Source: Providencia rettgeri (GTDB lineage Bacteria > Pseudomonadota > Gammaproteobacteria > Enterobacterales > Enterobacteriaceae). Taken from it: a stretch of DNA of 64,000 nt. The notes beneath the pieces are model-generated. The model did not search any database. It worked only from the letters and a program-made list of their open reading frames with translations, and had not been told where the DNA came from. The stretch covers positions 868,001 through 932,000 of the forward strand of contig NZ_CP059348.1 in NCBI RefSeq assembly GCF_013702265.1, written 5' to 3'. The translations under genes were made by a program, and so were the position numbers. Each line of letters begins with the position of its first letter. Within the stretch, counting starts at the first letter, position 1. Shown here one piece after another: positions 1-10,943 of this stretch.

Positions 1-422
1 TAGCACAGAAAGCAGAACGTATAGGGACATAATATAGAGATAGTGATTGCCTAAGGGTGGCTCGAGTATCACATAAAGCGTCTTTTTTATGAAGCGGCAC
101 GACAGAAAGAGAGGGAGAGGGCTTTTATTTTTGCGAAGGGCTTCGAAAATAAAAAATTAAATGATTTTTTGAACTTTTCATAAAAATAATTTTTCATTAG
201 TCTCTAAAAAAGTTGAATTTTTAAAGCGCTTTACCGAGTAAATTTATTGTTGGTTTTTAGAATAGTTGCCTATAGTTAAATTAACGATTTATTATCATTC
301 GTCGTGATCTCGATTGCTAAATGTTCGGAAATTACGATCATTAATGGATAAATAAACGATTTTTTACGAATTAATGATTATCATAATATTAACATTCAAA
401 AATATTTTTTGAGGTTATTCAT
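1..422. other. AT-rich non-coding region upstream of nhaA
   Basis: No convincing gene is seen in this stretch. It contains an imperfect hairpin at about 123-154 whose core is TTGCGAAGGGCTTCG flanked by T-rich and A-rich arms, and very AT-rich sequence up to the nhaA ribosome binding site (GAGG at 411-414). It probably carries the nhaA promoter, but no hexamer pair stands out strongly enough to mark. Confidence 0.5.
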
Positions 423-1610
423 ATGACAGCAATTATTCGTAAATTTTTAAAGTTAGAAGCAGCAGGAGGGCTACTCCTAATTATTGCTGCCATTGTCGCT
501 TTAATAATGGCTAATACGCCATTACAGGGAGCTTATCAGCAATTTTTAGATATTCCGGTAGCTATTAAAATCTCAACATTTGAATTAGATAAACCTCTGA
601 TTCTATGGATTAATGATTTCTTAATGGCCGTGTTTTTCCTGGTTGTTGGTTTAGAGGTAAAGCGCGAGTTATTGGAAGGATCCCTGGCAGGACGTGATAA
701 AGCGATATTTCCGGCAATTGCAGCTGTGGGTGGAATGATTGCACCGGCGTTAGTTTACTTAGCGTTTAATGGTGCTGATGATATTACTCGTCAAGGGTGG
801 GCTATCCCTGCAGCAACAGATATTGCGTTCGCGTTGGGTGTGATGGCGTTATTAGGTAAGCGTGTTCCTACGGAGCTCAAAGTATTTTTATTGGCATTAG
901 CTATCATTGATGACCTTGGTGTCATTGTGATTATTGCCTTTTTCTATACCAGCTCAGTTTCTGTCGTTGCATTGAGTTTAGCGGCACTGTGTGTGGCAAT
1001 ACTGTGTCTAATGAACTGGCGACGAGTTGAAAACACCGCAGCTTACTTAGTGATTGGCTTAATCTTGTGGGTCTGTATTCTGAAATCAGGTGTTCATGCC
1101 ACTCTGGCTGGAGTGATTGTTGGTTTCTTAATTCCATTAAGAGGGACTAATAATACTAAACCGTCGGAAGAATTAGAGCATGTGTTGCACCCTTGGGTTG
1201 TTTATCTCATATTGCCTATCTTTGCATTTGCAAATTCAGGCGTACAGCTCAATGGCGTCACCTTTGATGGTTTAATGAGCCCATTACCACTTGGCGTTGC
1301 AGCGGGTTTGATACTGGGCAAACCAGTCGGTATTTTCTTATTTAGTTGGATTTCGGTAAAAGTAGGGTTGGCTAAATTGCCAGCATCGATTAACTTGAAG
1401 CAAGTGTTTGCTGTTTCTGTGCTTTGTGGGATCGGTTTTACTATGTCTATTTTTATCACCGGCCTCGCTTTTGAAGGGCTTGATGAAGTGTATAGTACCT
1501 ACTCGAGACTGGGTATTTTAATCGGTTCAACAACAGCAGCATTGTTAGGGTACTTTATGTTAAGGGTAGTGTTACCGAAACCAAAAGTTTCGCACAGCGA
1601 TGCAAAATAA
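423..1610 (+). CDS. nhaA: Na+/H+ antiporter NhaA
   Basis: Inner-membrane antiporter that expels Na+ or Li+ in exchange for protons and supports growth in salt and at alkaline pH. The 395-residue protein has the usual family length and a series of hydrophobic segments. The transport-site aspartate pair is visible at D163-D164 in the helix reading [12 protein letters not shown], and the ATDIAFALG motif lies around residue 131. The ATG at 423 has GAGG eight bases upstream. The next gene is nhaR, the known activator of nhaA in E. coli, in the same order and strand. Very close match to E. coli NhaA from memory. Confidence 0.97.
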   Translation: MTAIIRKFLKLEAAGGLLLIIAAIVALIMANTPLQGAYQQFLDIPVAIKISTFELDKPLILWINDFLMAVFFLVVGLEVKRELLEGSLAGRDKAIFPAIAAVGGMIAPALVYLAFNGADDITRQGWAIPAATDIAFALGVMALLGKRVPTELKVFLLALAIIDDLGVIVIIAFFYTSSVSVVALSLAALCVAILCLMNWRRVENTAAYLVIGLILWVCILKSGVHATLAGVIVGFLIPLRGTNNTKPSEELEHVLHPWVVYLILPIFAFANSGVQLNGVTFDGLMSPLPLGVAAGLILGKPVGIFLFSWISVKVGLAKLPASINLKQVFAVSVLCGIGFTMSIFITGLAFEGLDEVYSTYSRLGILIGSTTAALLGYFMLRVVLPKPKVSHSDAK

Positions 1611-1800
1611 ACATAATAGACGTAATTATTAGTAAGAATTTTCGAGTTAATCTTCTATGATATGCCCGCGGTATGAGTTGCATACTGCGGGTATTTTAAC
1701 TTATAACTCCCGATTACGGGGTACGGGTAAAGCGTATGGTCAGTATGTACTGTGGTCATTAAGTACTGCGGTCATTATTGGCGATACAAAAGGAATCGAT

Positions 1801-2724
1801 ATGCGGGTTTCACATCTTAATTTTAACCACCTTTACTATTTCTGGCATGTTTGCAAAGAAGGCTCTGTTGTCGGTGCCGCTGAGGCTCTTTACCTGACTC
1901 CACAGACAATTACTGGGCAAATTAAAGCACTCGAAGAGCGGTTAGGTGGAAAATTATTTAAACGCCAAGGTCGAGGGCTAGTGCCTTCTGAACTGGGACA
2001 ACTGATTTTTCGTTATGCTGACAAAATGTTTATGCTCAGCCAAGAAATGCTGGATATCGTCAACTACAGCCGAGAATCTAACCTGCTGTTTGATGTAGGC
2101 GTGGCTGATGCATTATCGAAACGTTTAGTCAGTCGTGTGCTAGAAACGGCAGTTGTCGAACATGAGCAGATTCATTTACGTTGCTTTGAATCGACTCATG
2201 AGCTGTTACTGGAGCAATTAAGCCAGCACAAGCTGGATATGATTTTATCGGATTGCCCTGTGGACTCTTCACAGCAAGAGGGCCTGTTCTCCGTTAAATT
2301 AGGCGAATGCAGCGTCAGTTTTTTCTGCCGTCAGCCAGTACCGAAGAAACCATTTCCTGAATGTCTAGAAGAGCGCAGGTTATTAATTCCGGGGCGTCGT
2401 TCGATGCTTGGCCGCCATTTATTAACGTGGATCCGCAATAAAAACCTGCAAGTTGAAGTACTTGGTGAATTTGATGATGCAGCATTAATGAAAGCATTTG
2501 GGATGTATCACAATGCAATTTTTGTGGCGCCATCTTTATATGCAAAAGACATTTTTGCTGATAATGAAGTGCAAGAAATTGGCCGCTTAGATAGCGTTAA
2601 AGAAGAGTATTACGTGATTTTTGCGGAAAGAATGATCCAGCACCCAGCAGTACAACGTGTCTGCAACAAGGATTTTTCTGAGTTATTTTCAGCGCCGTTC
2701 GATAATTTAGAACAGAAAGTTTAG
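1801..2724 (+). CDS. nhaR: LysR-family transcriptional activator NhaR
   Basis: Sodium-responsive LysR-type activator of nhaA. The N-terminal winged helix-turn-helix (residues about 8-67) is followed by a substrate-binding-like domain; the 307-residue length fits the family. The reading frame is open upstream to 1657, but the start is placed at ATG 1801 because AGGA (1791-1794) sits six bases before it and the protein then begins [17 protein letters not shown], aligning with the E. coli start. It follows nhaA after about 190 bases, so it may have its own promoter. A bidirectional terminator lies just downstream, shared with rpsT. Confidence 0.95.
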   Translation: MRVSHLNFNHLYYFWHVCKEGSVVGAAEALYLTPQTITGQIKALEERLGGKLFKRQGRGLVPSELGQLIFRYADKMFMLSQEMLDIVNYSRESNLLFDVGVADALSKRLVSRVLETAVVEHEQIHLRCFESTHELLLEQLSQHKLDMILSDCPVDSSQQEGLFSVKLGECSVSFFCRQPVPKKPFPECLEERRLLIPGRRSMLGRHLLTWIRNKNLQVEVLGEFDDAALMKAFGMYHNAIFVAPSLYAKDIFADNEVQEIGRLDSVKEEYYVIFAERMIQHPAVQRVCNKDFSELFSAPFDNLEQKV

Positions 2725-2757
2725 AGCACGAAAGTGCAAGGCAAGAAATTAGCAGAC

Positions 2758-2784
2758 AAAAAAACCGGCCTAAGCCGGTTTTTT
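2758..2784. terminator. Bidirectional terminator between nhaR and rpsT
   Basis: Stem ACCGGC (2764-2769), loop CTAA, stem GCCGGT (2774-2779), with a run of A before and a run of T after. It can end transcription from nhaR rightward and from rpsT leftward. Confidence 0.85.
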
Positions 2785-2801
2785 ATAATCAAGAAGCGAA
2801 A

Positions 2802-3062
2802 TTACATTGCTTTGATTTGAGCAACTAAGTTAGCTTTATGACGTGCTGCTTTGTTTTTGTGGATCAGGCCTTTGCTAGCGTGGCGATCAACAAGAGGTTG
2901 CATGTCATTGAATGCTTTCTGAGCTGCTTCTTTATCGCCTGCAGCGATAGCAAGGTAAACTTTCTTAATAAAAGTACGTACCATAGAGCGACGGCTAGCG
3001 TTGTGCTGGCGACGTTTCTCTGATTGAACGGCACGTTTCTTAGCTGATTTGATATTAGCCAA
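2802..3062 (-). CDS. rpsT: 30S ribosomal protein S20
   Basis: Primary 16S rRNA-binding protein of the small subunit. The 86-residue, Lys/Arg/Ala-rich sequence beginning [10 protein letters not shown] matches S20 end to end. The start codon is TTG (complement of 3060-3062), preceded by GGGAG (3070-3074) at seven bases. In E. coli rpsT also starts with UUG, and this weak start is part of autogenous translational control, so the same control is inferred here. Two promoter-like pairs lie upstream. Convergent with nhaR and divergent from ribF. Confidence 0.97.
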   Translation of the reverse strand: MANIKSAKKRAVQSEKRRQHNASRRSMVRTFIKKVYLAIAAGDKEAAQKAFNDMQPLVDRHASKGLIHKNKAARHKANLVAQIKAM

Positions 3063-3080
3063 GGTCCAACTCCCAAATGT

Positions 3081-3108
3081 ATTCTATTGAGGACAATTTA
3101 AAGGTCAA
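3081..3108 (-). promoter_or_regulatory. Candidate proximal rpsT promoter
   Basis: On the minus strand, TTGACC (complement of 3103-3108), a 16-base spacer and TAGAAT (complement of 3081-3086). E. coli rpsT also has two promoters. Confidence 0.5.
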
Positions 3109-3110
3109 GG

Positions 3111-3139
3111 AATATGCCCTTTCGCCCTTCATTTGTCAA
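3111..3139 (-). promoter_or_regulatory. Candidate distal rpsT promoter
   Basis: On the minus strand, perfect TTGACA (complement of 3134-3139), a 17-base spacer and CATATT (complement of 3111-3116). Confidence 0.55.
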
Positions 3140-3603
3140 TGGATTTGTGCAAATAAACATCGTGTACTTCGATGTCAATGCGTTGTGAATGGTGCAAGAT
3201 TCTATCAGCAAATATCAGAAGAATACAGATCTGCGCGTGAAAAAAAGCATAATTGATAGAAGATATTTTAAATCATTTTTCAGAAAAAATTTTTTTAGTG
3301 ATATCAAACGTGCATCAAGATGAAATTGAATTATAAATAGAGTGTTTTTTATACACTTGGGTTTGTTATACAAAATGGATGATAAGAAAACTATAAAAAT
3401 TAAATATTTTTAGAGATCTCCGCGTCAATTTGTTGTATTGATAATCTATTGGTTATCCAAACTTTTTTGATTTACCTATCGACAATGATCAGATTCAGCA
3501 GCGCAGTGTCGTGCAGAAAGATGCTTAGCAGTGTAAAATCATCTGATTAAATAGTGTAGTGATCAAAAAAATAGGGTTTAATGAAAGCTTTTACGAACTT
3601 AGG
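3140..3603. other. AT-rich spacer between rpsT and ribF promoters
   Basis: Beyond the divergent rpsT and ribF promoters I see no open reading frame, structured RNA or repeat worth naming in this stretch. Confidence 0.4.
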
Positions 3604-3632
3604 TTAACCTTATGCGTCGTACAAGGTATAAT
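3604..3632 (+). promoter_or_regulatory. Candidate ribF promoter
   Basis: TTAACC (3604-3609), a 17-base spacer and a perfect TATAAT (3627-3632), 30 bases before the ribF ATG. Confidence 0.6.
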
Positions 3633-3661
3633 CCTGCAATTTCCTCGGTATTGAGCCAGTT

Positions 3662-4600
3662 ATGGAGCTAATTCGCGGTATACAAAATATCCGGTCGTAC
3701 CATCATGGTTGCGTACTGACTATTGGTAATTTTGATGGTGTTCATCGTGGGCACCAAGTATTACTTCAAAATTTGAAGCTCAAGGGTAAACAGTTAGGTT
3801 TACCAACTGTTGTGATGATCTTTGAACCACAACCCCTTGAATTTTTTACGGGTGATAAGGCTCCTGCGCGTTTGACACGCCTAAGAGATAAAGTGAAGTA
3901 CCTTGCTGATAGCGGGGTCGATTATCTGTTATGTGTGGAATTTAACCAGCATTTTGCCTCATTAACACCCGATGCTTTTGTGTCTGACTTGTTAGTTGAC
4001 AAACTCGGTGTGAAATATCTTGCCATCGGTGATGATTTCCGGTTCGGAAAAAATCGGATGGGTGATTTTTCTTTTTTACAGCAAGCCGGTCAAAAGTTTG
4101 GTTTTGAAGTCGCAGACACCGAAAGCTTTTGTGATTCAGGTGTGCGCGTCAGCAGCACTGCAATCCGTAAAGCGATACAAAACAATGATCTGACATTAGC
4201 TGAAAATTTATTAGGTCACACATACCGCATTAGTGGGCGTGTGGTTCACGGTAATCAGCTAGGTCGTACGATAGGTTTTCCGACAGCAAACCTACCGTTA
4301 AAACGTTTAGTCACACCGGTGACTGGCGTGTATGCTGTAGAAGTTCATGGTCTGGGCGATAAGCCTGTACCGGGCGTGGCAAACATTGGCACACGTCCAA
4401 CGGTATCTGGAAAAGGTACCCAGTTAGAAGTCCATCTGATTGATGCACATATGGATTTATATGGGCGTCATATTGATGTTGTGTTACGTAAAAAATTACG
4501 TGACGAACAGCGGTTTGCTTCGTTGGACGCGCTGAAGGAGCAAATTGCTAATGATGTAGTTGCAGCCAGAGAATATCTCGCAGCAATTGGAATCAGATAA
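3662..4600 (+). CDS. ribF: Bifunctional riboflavin kinase / FAD synthetase
   Basis: Converts riboflavin to FMN and then FAD in the cytoplasm. The N-terminal nucleotidyltransferase domain shows TIGNFDGVHRGHQ (about residues 20-32) and the ISSTAIR-type signature near residue 160 (VSSTAIRKA). The C-terminal kinase domain shows GRTIGFPTANLPL. At 312 residues it has the family's normal length. First gene of the ribF-ileS-lspA-fkpB-ispH cluster, as in E. coli; the ileS start is 28 bases downstream. Confidence 0.96.
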   Translation: MELIRGIQNIRSYHHGCVLTIGNFDGVHRGHQVLLQNLKLKGKQLGLPTVVMIFEPQPLEFFTGDKAPARLTRLRDKVKYLADSGVDYLLCVEFNQHFASLTPDAFVSDLLVDKLGVKYLAIGDDFRFGKNRMGDFSFLQQAGQKFGFEVADTESFCDSGVRVSSTAIRKAIQNNDLTLAENLLGHTYRISGRVVHGNQLGRTIGFPTANLPLKRLVTPVTGVYAVEVHGLGDKPVPGVANIGTRPTVSGKGTQLEVHLIDAHMDLYGRHIDVVLRKKLRDEQRFASLDALKEQIANDVVAAREYLAAIGIR

Positions 4601-4628
4601 TTTAGCGGAAAATTGGAACTGAGAATCG

Positions 4629-7439
4629 ATGAGTGACTATAAAAATACCCTGAATCTACCAGAAACAGGGTTCCCAATGCGTGGCGATCTCGCTAAACGC
4701 GAACCACAGATGTTAGAGCGCTGGTACAAAGAAGGTTTGTATCAGGCAATCCGTAAAGCAAAATCGGGCAAGAAAACCTTTATTCTGCACGATGGTCCTC
4801 CGTATGCTAACGGCAGTATTCATATTGGTCACTCAGTAAACAAAATTCTCAAAGATATTATTATTAAATCCAAAGGGCTGGCGGGCTTTGATTCCCCATA
4901 CATCCCTGGTTGGGATTGCCATGGCTTACCTATTGAACATAAAGTTGAACAAATCGTAGGTAAACCTGGGGAAAAAGTTTCCGCCGCTGAATTTCGTGCA
5001 AAATGCCGTGAATATGCTAAAGAGCAAATTGAAGGGCAAAAAGCTGATTTTATCCGCTTAGGTGTGTTGGGTGAGTGGGACAAACCTTACCTGACCATGG
5101 ATTTTAAAACCGAAGCGAACATCATCCGTGCGTTGGCGAAAACCGTTGCAAATGGCCACTTAGTGAAAGGGGCAAAACCCGTTCACTGGTGTACCGCATG
5201 TGGTTCTTCATTGGCTGAAGCGGAAGTCGAATATTACGACAAAACATCTCCATCTATCTACGTTCGCTTTCCTGCGGTAGATAGCAAAGCCGTTTGCGAA
5301 AAATTTGGTGTTTCTAGCGATAAAACGCCATCTTTAGTGATCTGGACGACAACGCCTTGGACGTTACCAGCTAACCGTGCAATCTCTCTAAACCCAGAGT
5401 TCAAATACTCTCTGGTGGATGCGAATGGCGATTTAGTCATTCTGGCAACTGACTTAGTTGAAGAAGTCATGAAGACTGTCGGTGTTGAGTCATGGACAGT
5501 ATTAGGCGAGTGTGAAGGTAGCGCATTAGAGTTACTGCGTTTCGCTCATCCATTTATGGGCTTTGATGTTCCTGCAATTTTAGGCGACCACGTCACGCTA
5601 GATGCGGGTACAGGTGCGGTACATACAGCCCCAGGCCATGGTCCTGAAGACTACGTTGTTGGACAAAAATATGGTTTAGAAACGGCGAACCCAGTAGGGC
5701 CAGATGGCTGCTTTTTACCAAATACCTACCCAACATTAGACGGTTTATTTATTTTCAAAGCTAACGATGTGGTGCTGGAAATCCTGAATGAGAAAGGCTT
5801 ACTGATGTATAAAAAAGCTATCTCTCACAGCTACCCATGCTGCTGGCGCCATAAAACCCCAGTTATTTTCCGTGCGACGCCACAATGGTTTATCGGCATG
5901 GATAAAAACGGTCTGCGTGAACAATCTCTGAAAGAGATCGATATTGTTCAGTGGATCCCAGGTTGGGGTCGTGCACGTATCGAGTCAATGGTAGAAAACC
6001 GTCCTGACTGGTGTATTTCACGTCAACGTACTTGGGGTACCCCAATGTCGTTATTCGTGCACAAAGAGACTGAAGAACTGCATCCGCGTACTTTAGAGCT
6101 GATGGAAGAAGTCGCTAAGCGTGTTGAAGTTGATGGTATCCAAGCATGGTGGGATTTAGACCCTGCTGAATTGCTCGGCGCTGATGCTGAAACTTATCGT
6201 AAAGTGCCAGACACATTAGACGTTTGGTTCGATTCAGGATCCACCCACTTTGCAGTGGTTGACGCGCGTCCTGAATTCCATGGCAACTCTGCGGATATGT
6301 ATCTGGAAGGTTCTGACCAACACCGTGGTTGGTTCATGTCTTCTCTGATGCTGTCTACTGCGATGAAAGGCAAAGCCCCTTACCGTCAAGTTCTGACCCA
6401 CGGTTTTACCGTTGATGGTCAAGGCCGTAAGATGTCTAAATCTTTAGGTAATACGGTTAGTCCGCAAGATGTGATGAACAAACTGGGTGCAGATATCCTG
6501 CGTCTGTGGGTGGCATCAACCGACTATACAGGCGAAATCGCGGTATCTGATGAAATTTTAAAACGTGCTGCAGACTCTTATCGCCGTATCCGTAATACCG
6601 CGCGTTTCTTACTGGCAAACTTAAATGGTTTCAATCCAGAAACCGATATGGTGAAACCAGAAGATATGGTGGTGTTAGATCGCTGGGCGGTTGGTCGTGC
6701 ATTAGAAGCACAGAAAGAGATTACGAAAGCGTACGATGAGTATGATTTCTTAGGTGTTATCCAACGCTTAATGCATTTCTGCTCTATCGAGATGGGCTCG
6801 TTCTATCTGGATATTATCAAAGACCGTCAATACACCGCGAAAAGTGATAGCGTTGCTCGCCGTAGCTGCCAAACTGCACTGTTCCATATTGTGGAAGCAT
6901 TGGTTCGTTGGATTGCACCGGTTCTGTCCTTCACCTCCGATGAAATCTGGAACGAATTACCGGGCAAACGCGCTCAGTTCGTTCTCACTGAAGAGTGGTA
7001 TAACGGTTTATTTGGTTTAGACGAATCTGAAGCGATGAATGATGGTTTCTGGTCTGAACTGTTAGCCGTACGTGGTGAAGTGAACAAAGTTCTGGAACAA
7101 GCGCGTACAGACAAGCACATTGGTGGTTCGTTAGAAGCCTCGGTAACGTTATATGCAGATAGCACATTAGCCGCTAAGTTAAATAGCTTAGGTGATGAAC
7201 TGCGTTTTGCGCTGTTAACATCTCAAGCGAATGTGGCTGATATTGCAACGGCGCCTGCGGATGCACAAGACAGTGAACTGAAAGGCCTGAAAATTGCCTT
7301 CAGTAAAGCGGCTGGGGAAAAATGTCCTCGTTGCTGGCATTATGCAAGTGATATTGGTGCAGCGGCAGAACAACCTGAAATCTGTGGTCGCTGTGTGACT
7401 AACGTAGCCGGAAACGGTGAATTACGTAAGTTTGCTTAA
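4629..7439 (+). CDS. ileS: Isoleucyl-tRNA synthetase
   Basis: Class I aminoacyl-tRNA synthetase that charges tRNA-Ile and edits mischarged valine. HIGH is at residues 65-68 and KMSKS at 601-605. The editing-domain [11 protein letters not shown] segment is present, and a C-terminal zinc-binding module carries paired cysteines (KCPRCW and EICGRC). The 936-residue length is normal. Its TAA overlaps the lspA ATG by one base (TAATG), which suggests translational coupling. Confidence 0.98.
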   Translation: MSDYKNTLNLPETGFPMRGDLAKREPQMLERWYKEGLYQAIRKAKSGKKTFILHDGPPYANGSIHIGHSVNKILKDIIIKSKGLAGFDSPYIPGWDCHGLPIEHKVEQIVGKPGEKVSAAEFRAKCREYAKEQIEGQKADFIRLGVLGEWDKPYLTMDFKTEANIIRALAKTVANGHLVKGAKPVHWCTACGSSLAEAEVEYYDKTSPSIYVRFPAVDSKAVCEKFGVSSDKTPSLVIWTTTPWTLPANRAISLNPEFKYSLVDANGDLVILATDLVEEVMKTVGVESWTVLGECEGSALELLRFAHPFMGFDVPAILGDHVTLDAGTGAVHTAPGHGPEDYVVGQKYGLETANPVGPDGCFLPNTYPTLDGLFIFKANDVVLEILNEKGLLMYKKAISHSYPCCWRHKTPVIFRATPQWFIGMDKNGLREQSLKEIDIVQWIPGWGRARIESMVENRPDWCISRQRTWGTPMSLFVHKETEELHPRTLELMEEVAKRVEVDGIQAWWDLDPAELLGADAETYRKVPDTLDVWFDSGSTHFAVVDARPEFHGNSADMYLEGSDQHRGWFMSSLMLSTAMKGKAPYRQVLTHGFTVDGQGRKMSKSLGNTVSPQDVMNKLGADILRLWVASTDYTGEIAVSDEILKRAADSYRRIRNTARFLLANLNGFNPETDMVKPEDMVVLDRWAVGRALEAQKEITKAYDEYDFLGVIQRLMHFCSIEMGSFYLDIIKDRQYTAKSDSVARRSCQTALFHIVEALVRWIAPVLSFTSDEIWNELPGKRAQFVLTEEWYNGLFGLDESEAMNDGFWSELLAVRGEVNKVLEQARTDKHIGGSLEASVTLYADSTLAAKLNSLGDELRFALLTSQANVADIATAPADAQDSELKGLKIAFSKAAGEKCPRCWHYASDIGAAAEQPEICGRCVTNVAGNGELRKFA

Positions 7440-7942
7440 TGAAGACACCTATTTGTTCTACTGGTTTGCGTTGGCTGTGGCTGACGGTTGTGATTATCGT
7501 TGCAGATTTAGCAATTAAGCAATTGGTCTTAAAAGAGCTAACTCTGTACGACCCACACCCTTTAATTCCGTACTTTAACCTTATGTACGCTCAAAACTTT
7601 GGTGCGGCATTCAGTTTTCTGGCGGATAAAGGCGGCTGGCAGCGCTGGTTCTTTGCCGGAATAGCTATTGCCATCTCCATTACGTTAATGGTGATGATGT
7701 ATCGTCAAAGCGTGAAAAAACGCCTGAGCAATATTGCTTATGCGTTAATAATTGGTGGTGCGATCGGTAATTTATTTGACCGTTTAGTGCATGGCTTTGT
7801 GGTTGACTACATTGATTTTTATGTTGGCAACTGGCACTGGCCGACCTTCAATTTGGCGGATATGGCCATTTGTATCGGTGCGGCGTTGGTGATTTTTGAA
7901 GGCTTTTTGCCGGATAAACCCAAACAGCAAGATGCTAAATAG
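7439..7942 (+). CDS. lspA: Lipoprotein signal peptidase (SPase II)
   Basis: Inner-membrane aspartyl protease that removes signal peptides from prolipoproteins. The 167-residue protein has four hydrophobic segments. The two catalytic aspartates are seen as D123 in VVDYIDF and D141 in FNLADMAI, with the GNLFDRL motif just before. The start overlaps the ileS stop by one base. Order ileS-lspA-fkpB-ispH is the same as in E. coli. Confidence 0.96.
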   Translation: MKTPICSTGLRWLWLTVVIIVADLAIKQLVLKELTLYDPHPLIPYFNLMYAQNFGAAFSFLADKGGWQRWFFAGIAIAISITLMVMMYRQSVKKRLSNIAYALIIGGAIGNLFDRLVHGFVVDYIDFYVGNWHWPTFNLADMAICIGAALVIFEGFLPDKPKQQDAK

Positions 7943-7992
7943 AACAGATAGCGCGATAGGTTGATAAAACCCAATATTGCATATTAATCATC

Positions 7993-8016
7993 TCAGCCCG
8001 ACGATAGTCGGGCTGA
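7993..8016 (+). other. Intercistronic hairpin lspA-fkpB
   Basis: Perfect 10-bp stem TCAGCCCGAC / GTCGGGCTGA with a GATA loop. It is followed by ACTTTATG rather than a U-run, so it is more likely an mRNA-stabilising or partial-termination element than a strong terminator. Confidence 0.6.
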
Positions 8017-8044
8017 ACTTTATGATAAAAAACAGGTTTAGATT

Positions 8045-8515
8045 ATGTCTACTCAAATACAGGCGCAGAGTTCTGTTTTACTGCATTTCACTCTGAAATT
8101 AGAGGATGGCTCCACGGCGGATTCTTCTCACGCACAAGGAAAGCCTGCGTTGTTTGCTCTTGGAAATGATTCACTGTCGCCAGAATTAGAAGCGCAACTG
8201 ATTGGGCTATCTGAAGGTGAAAAGAAAACATTTTCCTTAGCAGGGGATACGGTATTCGGGAAACATAATCCAGACTTAGTGCAATACTTTTCATTGCGTG
8301 ATTTTATGGAAACAGGGATCCCTGAAATTGGTACCATCATGCTGTTTACGGGCATGAATGGGAGCGAAATGCCGGGCGTCGTGAAAGCTATTGAAGGGGA
8401 ATCAATTACTGTTGATTTTAACCATCCTCTTGCTGAGCAGCAAATCACCTTTGAAATTGAAGTCCTAGAAATAGACCCACAATTGGAGAGTCACCATGCA
8501 AATATTAATGGCTAA
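8045..8515 (+). CDS. fkpB: FKBP-type peptidyl-prolyl isomerase FkpB (SlpA)
   Basis: Cytoplasmic prolyl cis-trans isomerase and chaperone of the SlyD-like group. The 156-residue protein has the split FKBP fold with an inserted flap: [18 protein letters not shown] at the start, an IF-domain segment around [12 protein letters not shown], and [19 protein letters not shown] at the end. Its last codons overlap the start of ispH by 20 bases, so the two are translated from one mRNA. Confidence 0.95.
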   Translation: MSTQIQAQSSVLLHFTLKLEDGSTADSSHAQGKPALFALGNDSLSPELEAQLIGLSEGEKKTFSLAGDTVFGKHNPDLVQYFSLRDFMETGIPEIGTIMLFTGMNGSEMPGVVKAIEGESITVDFNHPLAEQQITFEIEVLEIDPQLESHHANING

Positions 8516-9449
8516 TCCTCGTGGATTTTGTGCGGGTGTTGACCGTGCAATCAGTATTGTTGAACGTGCCTTAGAAATTTATGGTGCACCGATTTATGTT
8601 CGCCATGAAGTGGTGCATAACCGCTATGTGGTTGATGATTTACGTCAGCGTGGCGCTATCTTCATTGAAGAAATCTCTGAAGTTCCCGATGGCTCTATTC
8701 TGATTTTCTCAGCGCATGGCGTTTCACAAGCCATTCGTCAAGAAGCCCGTTCCCGCGATTTAACCATGTTATTTGATGCGACCTGCCCATTAGTGACTAA
8801 AGTGCATATGGAAGTGGCTCGTGCAAGCCGTAAGGGCAAAGAGGCGATTTTAATCGGTCACGCAGGACATCCTGAAGTGGAAGGGACAATGGGGCAATAC
8901 AATAACCCTGAAGGGGGAATGTATCTTGTTGAAAGCCCAGAAGATGTTTGGAAGCTACAGGTAAAAGATGAAAACAACCTGAGTTTTATGACGCAAACGA
9001 CGCTTTCGGTGGATGATACCTCTGATGTGATTGATGCGCTCACCCGTCGATTCCCAAATATTGTGGGGCCTCGTAAAGACGATATTTGCTATGCAACCAC
9101 GAATCGCCAAGAAGCCGCGCGTGAGTTAGCAGAGAAAGCCGATATTGTGTTAGTCGTCGGTTCGAAAAACTCGTCCAACTCAAACCGTTTAGCTGAATTA
9201 GCGTCTCGAATGGGGAAAGCGGCATTTCTGATTGATGGTGCAGAAGATATTCAAACCGAGTGGTTAAAAGATAAGAAAATTATCGGATTGACAGCGGGGG
9301 CATCCGCGCCGGATATTTTAGTCCGCCAAGTGATTGATAGACTTAAAGAGCTGGGTGCAGACTCCGTGGTGGAGCTACAAGGACGAGAAGAGAATATCGT
9401 TTTTGAAGTGCCAAAAGAGTTGCGTGTGGACGTTAAAGAGATTAACTAA
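8496..9449 (+). CDS. ispH: 4-hydroxy-3-methylbut-2-enyl diphosphate reductase
   Basis: Last enzyme of the MEP isoprenoid pathway; an oxygen-sensitive [4Fe-4S] enzyme making IPP and DMAPP. The three cluster-binding cysteines are C12 (RGFCAG), C97 (DATCPLV) and C198 (DDICYATTN). GGAG at 8484-8487 precedes the ATG by eight bases, inside the end of fkpB. Length 317 is normal. The first enzyme of the same pathway, dxs, is at the far end of this window. A strong terminator follows. Confidence 0.97.
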   Translation: MQILMANPRGFCAGVDRAISIVERALEIYGAPIYVRHEVVHNRYVVDDLRQRGAIFIEEISEVPDGSILIFSAHGVSQAIRQEARSRDLTMLFDATCPLVTKVHMEVARASRKGKEAILIGHAGHPEVEGTMGQYNNPEGGMYLVESPEDVWKLQVKDENNLSFMTQTTLSVDDTSDVIDALTRRFPNIVGPRKDDICYATTNRQEAARELAEKADIVLVVGSKNSSNSNRLAELASRMGKAAFLIDGAEDIQTEWLKDKKIIGLTAGASAPDILVRQVIDRLKELGADSVVELQGREENIVFEVPKELRVDVKEIN

Positions 9450-9470
9450 TACATTGATTTTATTATTATA

Positions 9471-9500
9471 GTAGCGGCTGATGTAGCCGCTGCTTTTTTC
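9471..9500 (+). terminator. Rho-independent terminator after ispH
   Basis: AGCGGCT (9473-9479), loop GATGT, AGCCGCT (9485-9491), then GC and a run of T. Ends the ribF-ispH cluster. Confidence 0.85.
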
Positions 9501-9616
9501 TGTTTTTCAGCATTCTATTCCATCCCAATACAATTTTTTCTGATAATCATCCCCCTCTCTACGGTTTTATTAATATCTCCAGATTAGTGCTGGCGTCCCG
9601 ATTCAAGTTTCTTTAA

Positions 9617-10495
<879 letters not shown>

Positions 10496-10521
10496 TTTTT
10501 TATAAAATAATTTATTGTTTA

Positions 10522-10558
10522 AAATCAGATGGTTTTATTTGAAACCTCTGATTTATTG
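10522..10558 (+). terminator. Terminator after dapB
   Basis: AAATCAGA (10522-10529) pairs with TCTGATTT (10547-10554), and inner GGTTT pairs with AAACC around a TATTTG-type loop. The U-run is short (ATTTATTGTT). Confidence 0.65.
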
Positions 10559-10804
10559 TTGTTTGTTTATTTAATATGATTATTGCTCTTGTTTTTCATT
10601 ATCTTTGTGTTTTTTTATCTCTTTTTTACTCAAAAATTGCACTTTAGATCCTCCCTTGTCTGCGCTATTATCCATTTTGCACTTTTCTTCGCTATTAACC
10701 GTTTGCTTTTTTACCCATGAATAGTTATTTCATTAGCCTTCTATAGAAAAAATAGGTAAGAATGCAAAAAAGTAAGCTAAAAGTGAAAAAAATGCATTTT
10801 TTTC

Positions 10805-10833
10805 TAGACAAGACTCTATCCCATCATTAGAAT
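10805..10833 (+). promoter_or_regulatory. Candidate upstream carAB promoter (P1-like)
   Basis: TAGACA (10805-10810), 17-base spacer, TAGAAT (10828-10833). The position matches the upstream, pyrimidine-controlled P1 of E. coli carAB. Further upstream, at about 10650-10690, lies TCTGCGCTATTATCC, which resembles the E. coli car control region; I could not assign individual PurR or PepA sites. Confidence 0.55.
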
Positions 10834-10876
10834 GCGCGCAATTTGCCAAAAATTTGCTTAAAAACTCATTTTGGCA

Positions 10877-10906
10877 TTGATTTAGATCGCAAAATCTGAA
10901 TTAATA
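10877..10906 (+). promoter_or_regulatory. Candidate downstream carAB promoter (P2-like)
   Basis: TTGATT (10877-10882) with an AT-rich -10 region (around ATTAATA, 10900-10906) that lies inside the first ARG box. This arrangement matches the arginine-repressed P2 of E. coli carAB. Confidence 0.5.
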
Positions 10907-10912
10907 TGCAAA
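10895..10912 (+). promoter_or_regulatory. ARG box 1 (ArgR operator)
   Basis: TCTGAATTAATATGCAAA fits the 18-bp ARG-box consensus (TGAAT, AT-rich centre, ATTCA) well in its left half. It overlaps the P2-like -10 region. Confidence 0.7.
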
Positions 10913-10915
10913 AAA

Positions 10916-10933
10916 TATGATTGATTATTCTCC
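10916..10933 (+). promoter_or_regulatory. ARG box 2 (ArgR operator)
   Basis: TATGATTGATTATTCTCC matches the right half of the ARG-box consensus. It is three bases from box 1, the standard spacing for cooperative ArgR hexamer binding. Confidence 0.6.
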
Positions 10934-10943
10934 GGAGGATGTT

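Noticed and set aside
365-390. Fur-box-like TGATTATCA upstream of nhaA
   Set aside because: Only one half-site matches; no paired half at the right spacing, and nhaA is not an iron gene.
1657-1800. Upstream extension of nhaR to an ATG at 1657
   Set aside because: The added 48 residues do not resemble NhaR and lack a ribosome binding site; ATG 1801 has AGGA and matches the family start.
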